Below, in pieces: positions 1-8,196 of a stretch of 64,000 bases of DNA. How positions within the stretch are numbered: the first letter of the stretch is position 1; every line of letters starts with the position of its first letter. The notes under the pieces were generated by a model. The model ran no database searches. It was not told the origin of the DNA and saw only the letters and a list, made by a program, of their open reading frames with translations. Source of the DNA: Streptomyces asoensis (GTDB taxonomy: Bacteria; Actinomycetota; Actinomycetes; Streptomycetales; Streptomycetaceae); the NCBI RefSeq assembly GCF_016860545.1, contig NZ_BNEB01000003.1:2232001-2296000 (forward strand), in the 5' to 3' direction. Position numbers and translations under genes: made by a program.

Positions 1-1284
1 GTCGATCCGGTCCACCTCGCGGTCGATCAGCCGCAGCGCCCCGAACCTGCTCATGCAGCCCATGTCGCCCATCTGCCACCAGCCGCCGCCGAGCTGGCGC
101 TCGTACTGCTCCCGGGCGCCGAGGTAGGTGAGGATGCGGCCCCTGGTCCGGGCCTCGATCCGCCCCGGGGTCCCGGGCGCGACCGGCCTGCCCTCGGCGT
201 CGGTGATCCGGATCCGGGTGAAGCCGGGGATCGCGGTCCCCACCCGGCGGCCGTCCGCCCGTCCGGCGCTGCGCCGCGTGAACCACCGGAACGCGACGGG
301 CCCGGTCTCGCTCTGCCCGTACAGCTGGATCAGCCAGGGCGCCCGCCGCCGCGAGGCGCCCAGCAGCCGCCGCACGGTGCGCGGGTGGATCGCGTCGAAC
401 GTGGAACCGTACGACTTCACCCGGGACAGCGGGGCGCCGGGCGCGTCGGCCAGCTCCTCCCACAGCACGAAGGTGTTGGGGTGCGTCTCGACGATGCCGG
501 GGCGGTGGCGGGCCAGCAGCGGACCCACGGCCGCCGGATCCGGGTCGGTGATCAGCACGAGCGGGCTGCCGAAGCGCAGCAGGACCCCGAGCAGGTGGTA
601 GAAGCGCGAGTGCACGAACGACATGTGCAGCGCGGCCGTCTCCCCGCGGGTCGGCCGGCCCATCGCCTGCTGCGGGACGAGACGGTTCCACATGGTGTTC
701 GGACAGTGCACCGCCAGCTTGGGGACACCGGTGGTGCCCGAGCTGTGGGTGATCAGGGCGGGCTCGCGGGGATGCAGCCGCACCGGCGCGGGCGGCTCGG
801 CGCCGGCGTACTCCGCCAGCCGCACGGCGCCCGGCGCGTCGTCGACGCAGAGCACCCGGCGCACCCCGGCGGTGACGCCGGCCTCCTTCAGCGGGCCGTC
901 CAGCTTGGCGCGGTCGGTGACCAGCCACGGCTCGCGCAGCCGGTCCAGCAACTGCCCGACGACCGGGCCCGCCAGACCGGGGGAGAGCAGCACCGGTACC
1001 GCGCCGATACGGGAGAGCGCGCAGGTCAGCAGCACGATGTCGACGTTGTCCGTCTTGTGCACGGCCACCTGTTCCGAGGGCCTCACCCCGGCCGCCCACA
1101 GCCGCCCCGACAGGTCCTCGACCACATCGGCCAGCATCGCGTAGTCGAGGTCGACGCCGAGCGCGGGATGGGTGTCGAGCGGCCGGTCCAGGGTGACGAA
1201 GACGGCTCCGTGCCGGTCGGCGGCCCGCCGGAACAACGGACCCAGGTAGAACCCGCGGTCGGCGAGCAGGGAGTGCTGCGGCAT
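1..1284 (-). CDS. AMP-dependent acyl/aryl-CoA ligase, C-terminus outside the window
   Basis: ANL-superfamily adenylating enzyme: ATP activates a carboxylate to an acyl-AMP, then usually to a CoA or carrier thioester. The P-loop HSSGTTGVPK lies at residues 180-189, and a YGQSE-type motif follows. The ATG at 1284 is preceded by AAAGGAAC. About 428 codons are visible; the small C-terminal domain with the catalytic lysine lies off the left edge. It is the last visible gene of a leftward operon, 35 bp after a second ligase. Substrate unknown. Having two ligases beside PabAB suggests one takes an aromatic acid and the other a different acid or carrier-bound substrate (inference). Confidence 0.85.
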   Translation of the reverse strand, partial: MPQHSLLADRGFYLGPLFRRAADRHGAVFVTLDRPLDTHPALGVDLDYAMLADVVEDLSGRLWAAGVRPSEQVAVHKTDNVDIVLLTCALSRIGAVPVLLSPGLAGPVVGQLLDRLREPWLVTDRAKLDGPLKEAGVTAGVRRVLCVDDAPGAVRLAEYAGAEPPAPVRLHPREPALITHSSGTTGVPKLAVHCPNTMWNRLVPQQAMGRPTRGETAALHMSFVHSRFYHLLGVLLRFGSPLVLITDPDPAAVGPLLARHRPGIVETHPNTFVLWEELADAPGAPLSRVKSYGSTFDAIHPRTVRRLLGASRRRAPWLIQLYGQSETGPVAFRWFTRRSAGRADGRRVGTAIPGFTRIRITDAEGRPVAPGTPGRIEARTRGRILTYLGAREQYERQLGGGWWQMGDMGCMSRFGALRLIDREVDRID

Positions 1285-1319
1285 ACGGCTGTTCCTTTCG
1301 GACGGGGACCCGGACACGG

Positions 1320-2954
1320 TCACCACGCGCCCCGGCGGACCAGGTGGCGGCGGAGCTTGCCGGTGGAGGTACGGGGCAGTGACCCGACGAAGCTGACGCT
1401 CCGCGGCACCTTGAACGCGGCGAGCCGCTCCCGCAGGAGAACGAGGAGCTCGTCCTCGAGGCCGGTCAGGCCCGTGCCGCCCCGGGGAGCGGCCGGGCGG
1501 TCCGGGACGACGAAGGCCCGCAGACGGGTGGCGCCCCGGTGGTCGGGGACCGCGGCCACCGCCACCTCGCGGACGGCCGGGTGGGTGCGCAGGACGGCCT
1601 CCACCTCCAGGGGGGAGACGGTGATCCCGCCGACCATCTCCATGTCGTCCGTGCGGCCCAGGTGCCGGTAGGCGCCGTCCGGTTCGCGGCGCGCCCGGTC
1701 ATGGGTGGCGAGCCAGCCGCCGACCAGCGTGCGCCGCGTCTCGGCGGGCCGGTTGAGATAGCCGGGCGTCACCGTCGGCCCGCGCACCCACAGTTCCCCC
1801 TCGGCGCCGTCGGGCACCGGCCGCCCCGACCGGTCGCGCAGCTCCACCTCGAACCCCGGCACGGGACGCCCGACGGTGCCCGGGTGGTCGTGGCCGAGAC
1901 TGTTGGCGCAGAAGGCGTGACCGGCCTCGGTGGAACCGATCTGCTCCAGCACGGGCGCCCCGAGCAGCTCGGTGATCCGTGCGCCGAGCCCGTCCGGCAG
2001 GCCCTCGCCCGCCGACACCGCGGCGCGCACCGAGGCGAAGCAGGCCGCGTGGCCGTCGCCCCGGTCGGCGACCAGCGCCGCGTAGGCCGACGGCACCGAG
2101 TAGAGCAGGCTCACCCGGTGCCGGGCGACGAGTTCGTCGACGGCGGCGGGGGTCGGGCGGCGGTCCACCAGCACGGCGCTGGAGCCGGAGAAGAGCGGGA
2201 AGACGAAGGCGTTGCCGAACCCGTAGGCGAAGTACAGCTTCGACACCGACAGGGTGACGTCGTCCTCGGTGATCCCGAGCAGCCGCCGCCCGATGAGGTC
2301 GTGGTACGTCTTCGGGTCGCCGTGGGTGTGCACGACCCCCTTCGGACGACCCGTGGTCCCGGAGGTGTACTGCACGTACAGCGGTGCGTGCGCGTCCACC
2401 GGGTGGGCGGCGGCCGGTGCGGTGACCGGGGCGAGCGCGAGGAGCTGGTCGGCGCCGAGGCGGGCCCGGTCGGCGAAGCGGTCCTCCAGGCCCGGTCCGG
2501 TCACACACAGCGCCGCTTCGGTGTCCTCGGCCATGAACGCGTGCTCGGGCGGGGGCAGTTCGGGATTGACCAGGACGGCGACGGCACCGAGCCGTGCCGC
2601 CCCGAGGAAGGCCGTCACCCACGCGATCCCGTCGGGCAGCGCCAGCAGCACCCGGTCGCCGGCCCGGACCCCGTGCTGCGCGAACACCCCGGCGGCGCGC
2701 GCCGCGAGGGCGTGCACCTGCGCGTGGGTCCACACCTGGTGCCCCTGGTGGAACGCGGCCCGGCCGCCCCACCCGCGCCGCTCGGCGAGGTCGGCGAGCT
2801 GCGCGGCGAGATTGCCGGGTCCGGCCGCCTCCCCGCGGGGCACGGCGGCGCCGGACGTCACCGGGGGAGACGGGACGGCAGCGGCCGGCGGGGCCGTCGC
2901 GGACAGGGGCGCCGGGGCGGACGGTGACGTCGTCGTGGAGCGCGCGGCGGTCAT
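1320..2954 (-). CDS. benzoate-CoA ligase-like AMP-binding enzyme
   Basis: 544-residue ANL enzyme resembling the benzoate/4-hydroxybenzoate-CoA ligase branch. The P-loop YTSGTTGRPKG is near residues 196-206, GSTEAGH is the A5-type motif, and the C-terminal domain ends in PRTSTGK with the acyl-adenylating lysine. The first 45 or so residues are a low-complexity Ala/Pro/Ser tail. The ATG at 2954 overlaps the PabAB stop as ATGA, so translation is probably coupled. An upstream in-frame extension is possible but would run through the PabAB coding region. Likely role: activating an aromatic acid, plausibly 4-aminobenzoate or a derivative, to its CoA ester. Substrate choice is inferred from context only. 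Confidence 0.85.
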   Translation of the reverse strand: MTAARSTTTSPSAPAPLSATAPPAAAVPSPPVTSGAAVPRGEAAGPGNLAAQLADLAERRGWGGRAAFHQGHQVWTHAQVHALAARAAGVFAQHGVRAGDRVLLALPDGIAWVTAFLGAARLGAVAVLVNPELPPPEHAFMAEDTEAALCVTGPGLEDRFADRARLGADQLLALAPVTAPAAAHPVDAHAPLYVQYTSGTTGRPKGVVHTHGDPKTYHDLIGRRLLGITEDDVTLSVSKLYFAYGFGNAFVFPLFSGSSAVLVDRRPTPAAVDELVARHRVSLLYSVPSAYAALVADRGDGHAACFASVRAAVSAGEGLPDGLGARITELLGAPVLEQIGSTEAGHAFCANSLGHDHPGTVGRPVPGFEVELRDRSGRPVPDGAEGELWVRGPTVTPGYLNRPAETRRTLVGGWLATHDRARREPDGAYRHLGRTDDMEMVGGITVSPLEVEAVLRTHPAVREVAVAAVPDHRGATRLRAFVVPDRPAAPRGGTGLTGLEDELLVLLRERLAAFKVPRSVSFVGSLPRTSTGKLRRHLVRRGAW

Positions 2955-5176
2955 CGGGTGACCCTCTCGCCGGGTGTCGTCGCCCGCGCCGCGGTGTGCT
3001 CGCGCAGGGCCCGCATCTGGGCGGCCGTCTTCAGCAGCATCTCGTCGTACTCGGCGACGGGGTCGGAGTCCAGGACGATCGCGCCCCCGGCCCCCATCCG
3101 CAGCACCCCGTCGGCCAGGACGGCGGTCCGGATGACGATGTTGAGGTCGGCGCCGCCGCTGCACCCCAGGTATCCGAGGGCACCGGCGTACACACCGCGC
3201 GCCTCGGTCTCCAGCCCGTCGATGATCTCCAGCGTGCGCTGCTTCGGGGCCCCGGTCATCGACCCGCCGGGGAAGCAGGCGCGTACGCAGTCCACCGCGT
3301 CGGTGTCCTCGCGCAGCCGGCCCTCGACCGTGGAGACGAGCTGGTGCACGGTCGCGTACGTCTCGGTCGCCATCAGCCGGGACACCCGCACGGTGCCGGT
3401 CCGGCAGACCTGCCCCAGGTCGTTGCGGAGCAGGTCGACGATCATCAGGTTCTCCGCGCGGGTCTTGGCGTCCGCCGCCAGCGCGTCCCGGAGCCGGGCG
3501 TCCTCGGCCGGGCCGGCCCCGCGCGGCGCGGTCCCCTTGATCGGCTTGGCCTCGGCGACGCCGTCCCGGGTGATCCGCAGGAACCGCTCGGGCGAGGAGC
3601 CGGCCACGTCGAGGTCACCGAAGCGCAGGAAGGCGGCGTAGGGCGCGGGGTTGACGCGGCGCAGCACCCGGTAGAAGCCGTACGCGTCGTCCGGAGCGGG
3701 TAAAGCCGCCGCGTCGGTCAGGCAGATCTCGTAGCTGGTGCCCGCGGCGAGCTCACGCTTGCAGGCCTCGATGTCGGCGAGGTAGGTGGCCCGGTCCCGC
3801 ACCAGCCAGGGTTCGACCCCGGCGGACCCGCCCCCGCCGGCCCCTTCGCCGGCCCTTTCGCCGGCTCCGGCCGGGCCCGCGCCCGGCGCCGCGCTCCCCG
3901 GCCCGTCCGTCGCGGCCCGCGCCGGGCGCGGCCGGTCGGGCTCGGTCGGCAGGGAGGCGATCCGGCCCAGCGTGCTCTCCAGCCAGTCGGTGGCCTCGGC
4001 GGTCGCCTGCGGGGTGTCCTCGGCCAGGCAGACGGCGTAGGTGAAGCCCTTCTCGTGGTCCACCGCGATCAGCCGGTCGGCGAACAGCCAGCAGGCGTCC
4101 GGGGTGGTCGCGCGGTGCCGGTTGGGGGAGCCGCAGTCGGCCTTCGTCTCGTAGCCGAAGTAGCCGACGTAGCCGCCGGTGAAGTCGAAGGGCAGGCCGG
4201 TGGCGTCGACGCGGCGGTTGGCCAGCCGGCGCTTCAGGTAGTCGAAGACGCTCGCCCGGACCTTGCGCGGCGGCCGTCCCGCCCGCTCGATCTCGCAGCG
4301 TCCGGACTCGACGTCGTACCGGACGAACTCGGCCAGCGGACCGCTGTCGTCGCCGAGGAACGAGAAGCGGGAGAGCCCCCGCTCGACCCGTGAGCTGTCC
4401 AGCCAGAACGCGCGCGGCGAGTCGGCGTACAGGCGCGTGAAGGCGGCCTCCGTGTCGATCGCGCCCGCGAGACGGCGGGTGTGCAGCCGGTGGGCGGGGC
4501 CCTCGGCGCGGCGCGGACGGGGCACGATCACCGCCGGGCCCGGTATCGCCGCGGCGGCCGGTGTGACCGCGGTGTTCTTGGAGCGGGGCTTGCGGGCCCG
4601 CTCGGCCGTGAGGTTGCGGAAGTTCACCAGCATCCGGTGGCCGTACTCGGTGAGCACCGACTCCGGGTGGAACTGGACGCCCCACAGCGGCCGTTCACGG
4701 TGCCGCAGCCCCATCAGGACACCGTCCTCCGCCCAGGCGGTGGCCTCCAGGGCGGCGGGCAGCGGCTCGCGCACGGCCAGCGAGTGGTAGCGCACCGCGG
4801 TGAAGTGCTGCGGCAGGCCCTGGAAGAGGTCCCGTCCGTCGTGGCGGACGGCCGACAGATGCCCGTGCCGGGGCTCCGGGGCGGGGACCACCCGGCCTCC
4901 CTCGCCCTGGGCGATGCCCTGGTGGCCGAGGCACACGCCGAGCACCGGTACGGGGGAGCCGGCCAGTACCGCCGCGCTGATGCCGAAGTCACGCGGCTTC
5001 GACGGGTGCCCGGGCCCGGGTGACACGACGACGTTGTCGAAGGCCGCGAGATCGGGAACGGCGTCCGCGGGGGTGTCGTTGAGGATCACCACCGGTTCCT
5101 CGCCGTTGACCTCGGCGATCAACTGGAACAGGTTGTACGTGTACGAGTCGTGATTGTCGATGAGCAGGGTCTTCAC
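2951..5176 (-). CDS. pabAB: aminodeoxychorismate synthase, fused PabA-PabB
   Basis: Converts chorismate and glutamine to 4-amino-4-deoxychorismate, the precursor of 4-aminobenzoate. Residues 1-190 are the glutamine amidotransferase: GVCLGHQG with nucleophile Cys82, and HPE with His170/Glu172. Residues 230-730 are the chorismate-binding domain, interrupted by a Gly/Ala/Pro-rich linker at about 420-453. PIKGT at 545-549 carries the lysine typical of PabB; anthranilate synthases have PIAGT, so this is not TrpEG. PGGSMTGAPK is also present. The GTG at 5176 has a GGGAGGT ribosome-binding site. Fused PabAB proteins are common in secondary-metabolite clusters (candicidin, chloramphenicol, aureothin). 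No 4-amino-4-deoxychorismate lyase is in the window. Confidence 0.93.
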   Translation of the reverse strand: MKTLLIDNHDSYTYNLFQLIAEVNGEEPVVILNDTPADAVPDLAAFDNVVVSPGPGHPSKPRDFGISAAVLAGSPVPVLGVCLGHQGIAQGEGGRVVPAPEPRHGHLSAVRHDGRDLFQGLPQHFTAVRYHSLAVREPLPAALEATAWAEDGVLMGLRHRERPLWGVQFHPESVLTEYGHRMLVNFRNLTAERARKPRSKNTAVTPAAAAIPGPAVIVPRPRRAEGPAHRLHTRRLAGAIDTEAAFTRLYADSPRAFWLDSSRVERGLSRFSFLGDDSGPLAEFVRYDVESGRCEIERAGRPPRKVRASVFDYLKRRLANRRVDATGLPFDFTGGYVGYFGYETKADCGSPNRHRATTPDACWLFADRLIAVDHEKGFTYAVCLAEDTPQATAEATDWLESTLGRIASLPTEPDRPRPARAATDGPGSAAPGAGPAGAGERAGEGAGGGGSAGVEPWLVRDRATYLADIEACKRELAAGTSYEICLTDAAALPAPDDAYGFYRVLRRVNPAPYAAFLRFGDLDVAGSSPERFLRITRDGVAEAKPIKGTAPRGAGPAEDARLRDALAADAKTRAENLMIVDLLRNDLGQVCRTGTVRVSRLMATETYATVHQLVSTVEGRLREDTDAVDCVRACFPGGSMTGAPKQRTLEIIDGLETEARGVYAGALGYLGCSGGADLNIVIRTAVLADGVLRMGAGGAIVLDSDPVAEYDEMLLKTAAQMRALREHTAARATTPGERVTR

Positions 5177-5207
5177 CCGCCCACCTCCCTAGGGTCGTTC
5201 TCGGGTT

Positions 5208-5822
5208 CTAGGCGGTCCGTCTCTTGTGCCGTCCGCGCAGCGCCTGGAGCGGTGGATACAGCCATTTCTTGAAGAAGCGCTGGAGCCGGGGCATGAGAAT
5301 CCACGTGACGAGCGCCGTCACGCAGAGACAGAGCAGCAGCGTGCGCACAATCGGATTCAGTCCCCCGAGATAGGGGAGCGCAATCAGATTGAACAGGAGC
5401 ACCGGTGGAAAAACCGCGCTCATATTCACGAACCACAGTTTCCATTTCGACGGCGGGGCCGGCGGCCGCGGTGCCGGGGCCTGGGAGTCGAACCAGGCCT
5501 TGGAGCCCCGCATGCTTCTGCGGTCCGTCTCCCGGGCGATGCCGAGCGTCCGGCCGGACCACTCCCGCCGGGCGGCCGAGTCCTCCCAGGCCCGGGCCGT
5601 GCCCTCGGTGGTGAAGCGATAGACCACATGCCATTCCGCCTCTCCGTCGACCAGTACACCGCCTCCCAGGAAGCCGGGCTGCCGTGCGCTCGCGCCCAGC
5701 ATCGCCCACCCCCAGGAATGGAAGTCGGCCTCGCGGCCCGGCACCACTCGATAGGCGGTGGTGACGGTGACGGGATTACTGGTCACGCCGTCGAGTACGC
5801 AACGGAGAGCGCTTGCGTTCAC
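5208..5822 (-). CDS. ABM-domain protein with C-terminal membrane segments
   Basis: 204 residues. Residues 15-105 read as a ferredoxin-like antibiotic biosynthesis monooxygenase (ABM) domain (TTAYRVVPGREADFHSW, then GFLGGGVLVDG, then WHVVYRF). A Pro-rich linker (about 113-123) leads to two hydrophobic stretches near 130-150 and 158-175, and then a basic tail (RGRHKRR). Such ABM proteins with a membrane tail are common in actinobacteria and mostly uncharacterised; cofactor-free oxygenase activity is known only for some ABM members. It is the first gene of the leftward operon, 31 bp before pabAB, and divergent from the DUF3050 gene. Confidence 0.75.
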   Translation of the reverse strand: MNASALRCVLDGVTSNPVTVTTAYRVVPGREADFHSWGWAMLGASARQPGFLGGGVLVDGEAEWHVVYRFTTEGTARAWEDSAARREWSGRTLGIARETDRRSMRGSKAWFDSQAPAPRPPAPPSKWKLWFVNMSAVFPPVLLFNLIALPYLGGLNPIVRTLLLCLCVTALVTWILMPRLQRFFKKWLYPPLQALRGRHKRRTA

Positions 5823-6012
5823 AGTTTCTTCAAAGTTCTACAACTGTCTCCCGGTGTCCCGATCGCGGCTTTTCGTCAGATTTTCCGTGGTCTCGCCGTC
5901 TTTAAAGGAGGGGTACTCCGGGTAACTTTCCGGGAATTCCTGGAAGCGCTTGCTGGCGGCTCGCCGGAAGTGCACGATCGAGCCCCGCATATTTCCCGGA
6001 CAAAGGAGAGTC
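5823..6012. promoter_or_regulatory. divergent intergenic region, relatively AT-rich
   Basis: 190 bp separate the ABM and DUF3050 start codons. The stretch carries several A/T runs (TTTTCGTCAGATTTTCC, TCTTTAAAGG), unlike the flanking DNA. It should hold both divergent promoters. No clear palindromic operator was found. Confidence 0.5.
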
Positions 6013-6792
6013 ATGTCCCGGTACGACTGGAACATGAAGCACGAGGGAATCGACAGGGCCCGTTCGGAGATCGAGCAGATCCGGAAAGAAGTGACCGCCC
6101 ACCCGATCTACCGGCGGATGGGCAGCCGCGAGGACCTCGCGACCTTCATGACCCACCACGTGTTCGCGGTCTGGGACTTCATGTCCCTGCTCAAGTCGCT
6201 CCAGCGGGACCTCACCTGCGTCGACGTCCCCTGGGTGCCGCGCGGCTCGGGAGTGGGCCGACGGCTCATCAACGACATCGTGCTCGTCGAGGAGAGCGAC
6301 GCACTGAACGGCGGCTTCACCAGCCACTTCGAGCTGTACCGCGCGGGCATGGACGAGGCGGGCGCCGCCACGGCCCGGATCGACACCTTCGTCGCGCTGG
6401 TCGCCGAGGGCCACGACGTGCCCTCGGCGCTGCGGGTCGCCCAGGTCCCCGCGCCCGCCGCCGCGTTCGTGCGCACGACCTTCGACATCATCGCCGGCCG
6501 GCCCCTGCACTGCCGGGCCGCGGCCTTCGCCTTCTCCCGGGAGGACCTCATCCCGGACATGTTCGACCAGGTGATCAGGAAGGAGGGCGCCGACCGGTTC
6601 CCGCTCTTCCGCGACTACCTCGCCCGCCACATCGAGGTCGACGGCGAGGAACACACCCCCATGGCCATGCAGATGGTGGCCGACCTGTGCGGCGACGACG
6701 ACACCCGCTGGCGGGAGGCGGTCGAGACGGCGACCCTCGCCCTGGAGGCCAGGATCCGGCTCTGGGACGGCATCACCGAGGCGATGGCCTGA
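6013..6792 (+). CDS. DUF3050 family protein, heme-oxygenase-like fold
   Basis: 259 residues, the usual family length. DUF3050 belongs to the heme-oxygenase-like clan, which includes diiron oxidases/oxygenases (HDOs). Candidate metal ligands are His48/His49 with Asp55 in MTHHVFAVWDFM, Glu93/94 in VEESD, His105 in TSHFELY, Glu177 in SREDLIPDMF, and His206/Glu212/Glu213/His214 in the RHIEVDGEEHTPMA stretch. The ATG at 6013 was chosen because AAAGGAGAG ends two bases before it; an upstream in-frame ATG at 5950 has no such site. The 3' end overlaps the convergent transporter by 20 bp. No substrate is known; context suggests tailoring of an aromatic amino acid or acyl precursor. Confidence 0.8.
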   Translation: MSRYDWNMKHEGIDRARSEIEQIRKEVTAHPIYRRMGSREDLATFMTHHVFAVWDFMSLLKSLQRDLTCVDVPWVPRGSGVGRRLINDIVLVEESDALNGGFTSHFELYRAGMDEAGAATARIDTFVALVAEGHDVPSALRVAQVPAPAAAFVRTTFDIIAGRPLHCRAAAFAFSREDLIPDMFDQVIRKEGADRFPLFRDYLARHIEVDGEEHTPMAMQMVADLCGDDDTRWREAVETATLALEARIRLWDGITEAMA

Positions 6793-7657
6793 CCGGCGGC
6801 TCCGGCGCGGGCTCCGGCTCCGCGACCGCGGGGGTCCCGGGCGCCTCGCCGAACCGGGCCAGTGCCAGCGCTCCCGCCACGGCGACGGCGAACCCCAGCA
6901 CGGCCAGCCAGCCGAGCCCCTCCCGGGTCCGGTCGCCCAGCCACACCACGCCCACCAGCGCCGGCCCGATCGTCTCCCCGATCACCATTCCCGCCGTGGC
7001 CGTCGTCACCGACCCACGCTGGAGGGCCGACGTCAGCAGCAGGAACGCGGCACCGCCGCCCAGCAGCAGGGCGTACAGCGCCGGATCGGTGAGCAGGTCC
7101 GGCGGATCGAGCGAGTCGATCAACCGCACCGTCACCTCCACCACCCCGAACCCGAACCCGGCGCCCAGGCCCAGCACCAGCGCCCGGCTCCGCCCGGTCA
7201 GGCCCTTGCCCGCGACCCACATCAGCAGCACACCGCCCGCCGCGCCGAGCATCACCCACGGCAGCGCCGCGGGCCCGCTCTCCTCGCCCTCCGTGCCCGC
7301 CGCCAGCCCCAGCATGGCCAGCCCGGCGCACACCACCCCCACGGCCGCCCACTCGGTCCGGCTCAGCCGCACCCGCAGCAGCCGTGCCGCGACCACCGCC
7401 GTCACCGCCAGGCTGGAGGCGAGCGCCGCCCCCACGGCGTAGATCGGCACCGACCGCAGCGCGACGATCTGGAACACGAACCCCAGCCCGTCCAGCCCGA
7501 GCCCCGCCAGATACCGCCACTGGCGCACCGCCCTCAGCAGCAGCGCCGCGTCCCCGCCGCTCCCGCCGGCGGCGGCCCGCGCCGCCACCGCCTGCAACAC
7601 CGTCGCGGTACCGAAGCAGACCGCCGCGCCGAGGGCGCACACCATTCCGAAGAGCAC
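6773..7657 (-). CDS. EamA/DMT-family membrane transporter
   Basis: 294-residue protein with about ten hydrophobic segments in two repeats, as in drug/metabolite transporters. The N-terminus reads MLFGMVCALGAAVCFGTATV, and the C-terminal tail is Pro/Glu-rich and cytoplasmic. The start is a GTG at 7657; the ATG four codons downstream is an alternative, and neither has a strong ribosome-binding site. It overlaps the end of the DUF3050 gene by 20 bp on the opposite strand. Substrate unknown. Whether it belongs to the accessory block or to the core chromosome is unclear. Confidence 0.8.
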   Translation of the reverse strand: MLFGMVCALGAAVCFGTATVLQAVAARAAAGGSGGDAALLLRAVRQWRYLAGLGLDGLGFVFQIVALRSVPIYAVGAALASSLAVTAVVAARLLRVRLSRTEWAAVGVVCAGLAMLGLAAGTEGEESGPAALPWVMLGAAGGVLLMWVAGKGLTGRSRALVLGLGAGFGFGVVEVTVRLIDSLDPPDLLTDPALYALLLGGGAAFLLLTSALQRGSVTTATAGMVIGETIGPALVGVVWLGDRTREGLGWLAVLGFAVAVAGALALARFGEAPGTPAVAEPEPAPEPPVRPSPR

Positions 7658-7776
7658 GAAAGGACTGTAGGGGAACGGCCGGTGGGCGGGCCCCCTTCGG
7701 CCGGACTCGGCACGGTGTCTAGGCTGACGGCCGGAAATCGCCGTAGGGGCGGTGTGACAACGGGGAGACGGAAACC

Positions 7777-8139
7777 ATGGCGGACACGCGTCGCAGACTT
7801 CGCTCGGGCACGGTCGTACTGGGCGGCATGGGGGTGCTCGCGGCCGCGCTGACCGCCTGCTCCTCCGACCCCGACAAGCGCTGCGTGGACCGGGACAGCT
7901 ACACCCGCGCCAAGGGCTACAAGGTGGTCGCCGACAAGAACTGCAAGTCCGGCGGGACCACGGCGAAGGGCGCCTGGTACTACGGCGGCAGCAAGAGCGG
8001 CTCCTGGGTCGACGGCGGCTCCCTGAACAAGCCCGGCAAGGGGTCCGGCGGTTCGGGCGGCAGCGGGGGCAGCGGTGTCAGCCGCGGCGGCTTCGGCGGT
8101 GACGGTGACGGCGGCCACAAGGGCGGCTCCGGCGGCTGA
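7777..8139 (+). CDS. small Gly-rich lipoprotein
   Basis: 120 residues. The signal peptide has an RRR n-region and ends in the lipobox LTAC, so it is probably an exported, lipidated surface protein. The mature part has two more cysteines (RCVDRDSY and DKNCKSG) and ends in a GGSGG-type flexible tail. CGGGGAGACGG lies upstream of the ATG, and a TAGGCT -10-like box lies at 7720-7725. It sits 57 bp before an ATP-grasp gene. The pairing recalls the E. coli ygiB-ygiC arrangement, which supports a joint envelope role, but homology to YgiB was not established. Confidence 0.75.
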   Translation: MADTRRRLRSGTVVLGGMGVLAAALTACSSDPDKRCVDRDSYTRAKGYKVVADKNCKSGGTTAKGAWYYGGSKSGSWVDGGSLNKPGKGSGGSGGSGGSGVSRGGFGGDGDGGHKGGSGG

Positions 8140-8196
8140 GCGGCAGCGCGCCCGAGCGACCCGACGACCGAGCGGCTGAACAGGACACCGGCACCC

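Noticed and set aside
385..5153. Long plus-strand open frames opposite the ligase and pabAB genes
   Set aside because: They are Arg/Pro/Gly-rich antisense shadows with no ribosome-binding sites or domain motifs; the minus-strand proteins carry all recognisable signatures.
2951..5176. Reading the fused protein as anthranilate synthase (TrpEG or phenazine type)
   Set aside because: The catalytic-region motif is PIKGT, as in PabB, not PIAGT.
1320..5822. Assignment of the left block to chloramphenicol biosynthesis
   Set aside because: PabAB fits, but the amine oxygenase, NRPS and halogenase genes that mark that pathway are not visible and the ligase pair does not match.
5838..6035. 65-codon minus-strand frame in the ABM/DUF3050 intergenic region
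   Set aside because: No ribosome-binding site, no recognisable domain, and it overlaps both divergent promoters and the start of DUF3050.
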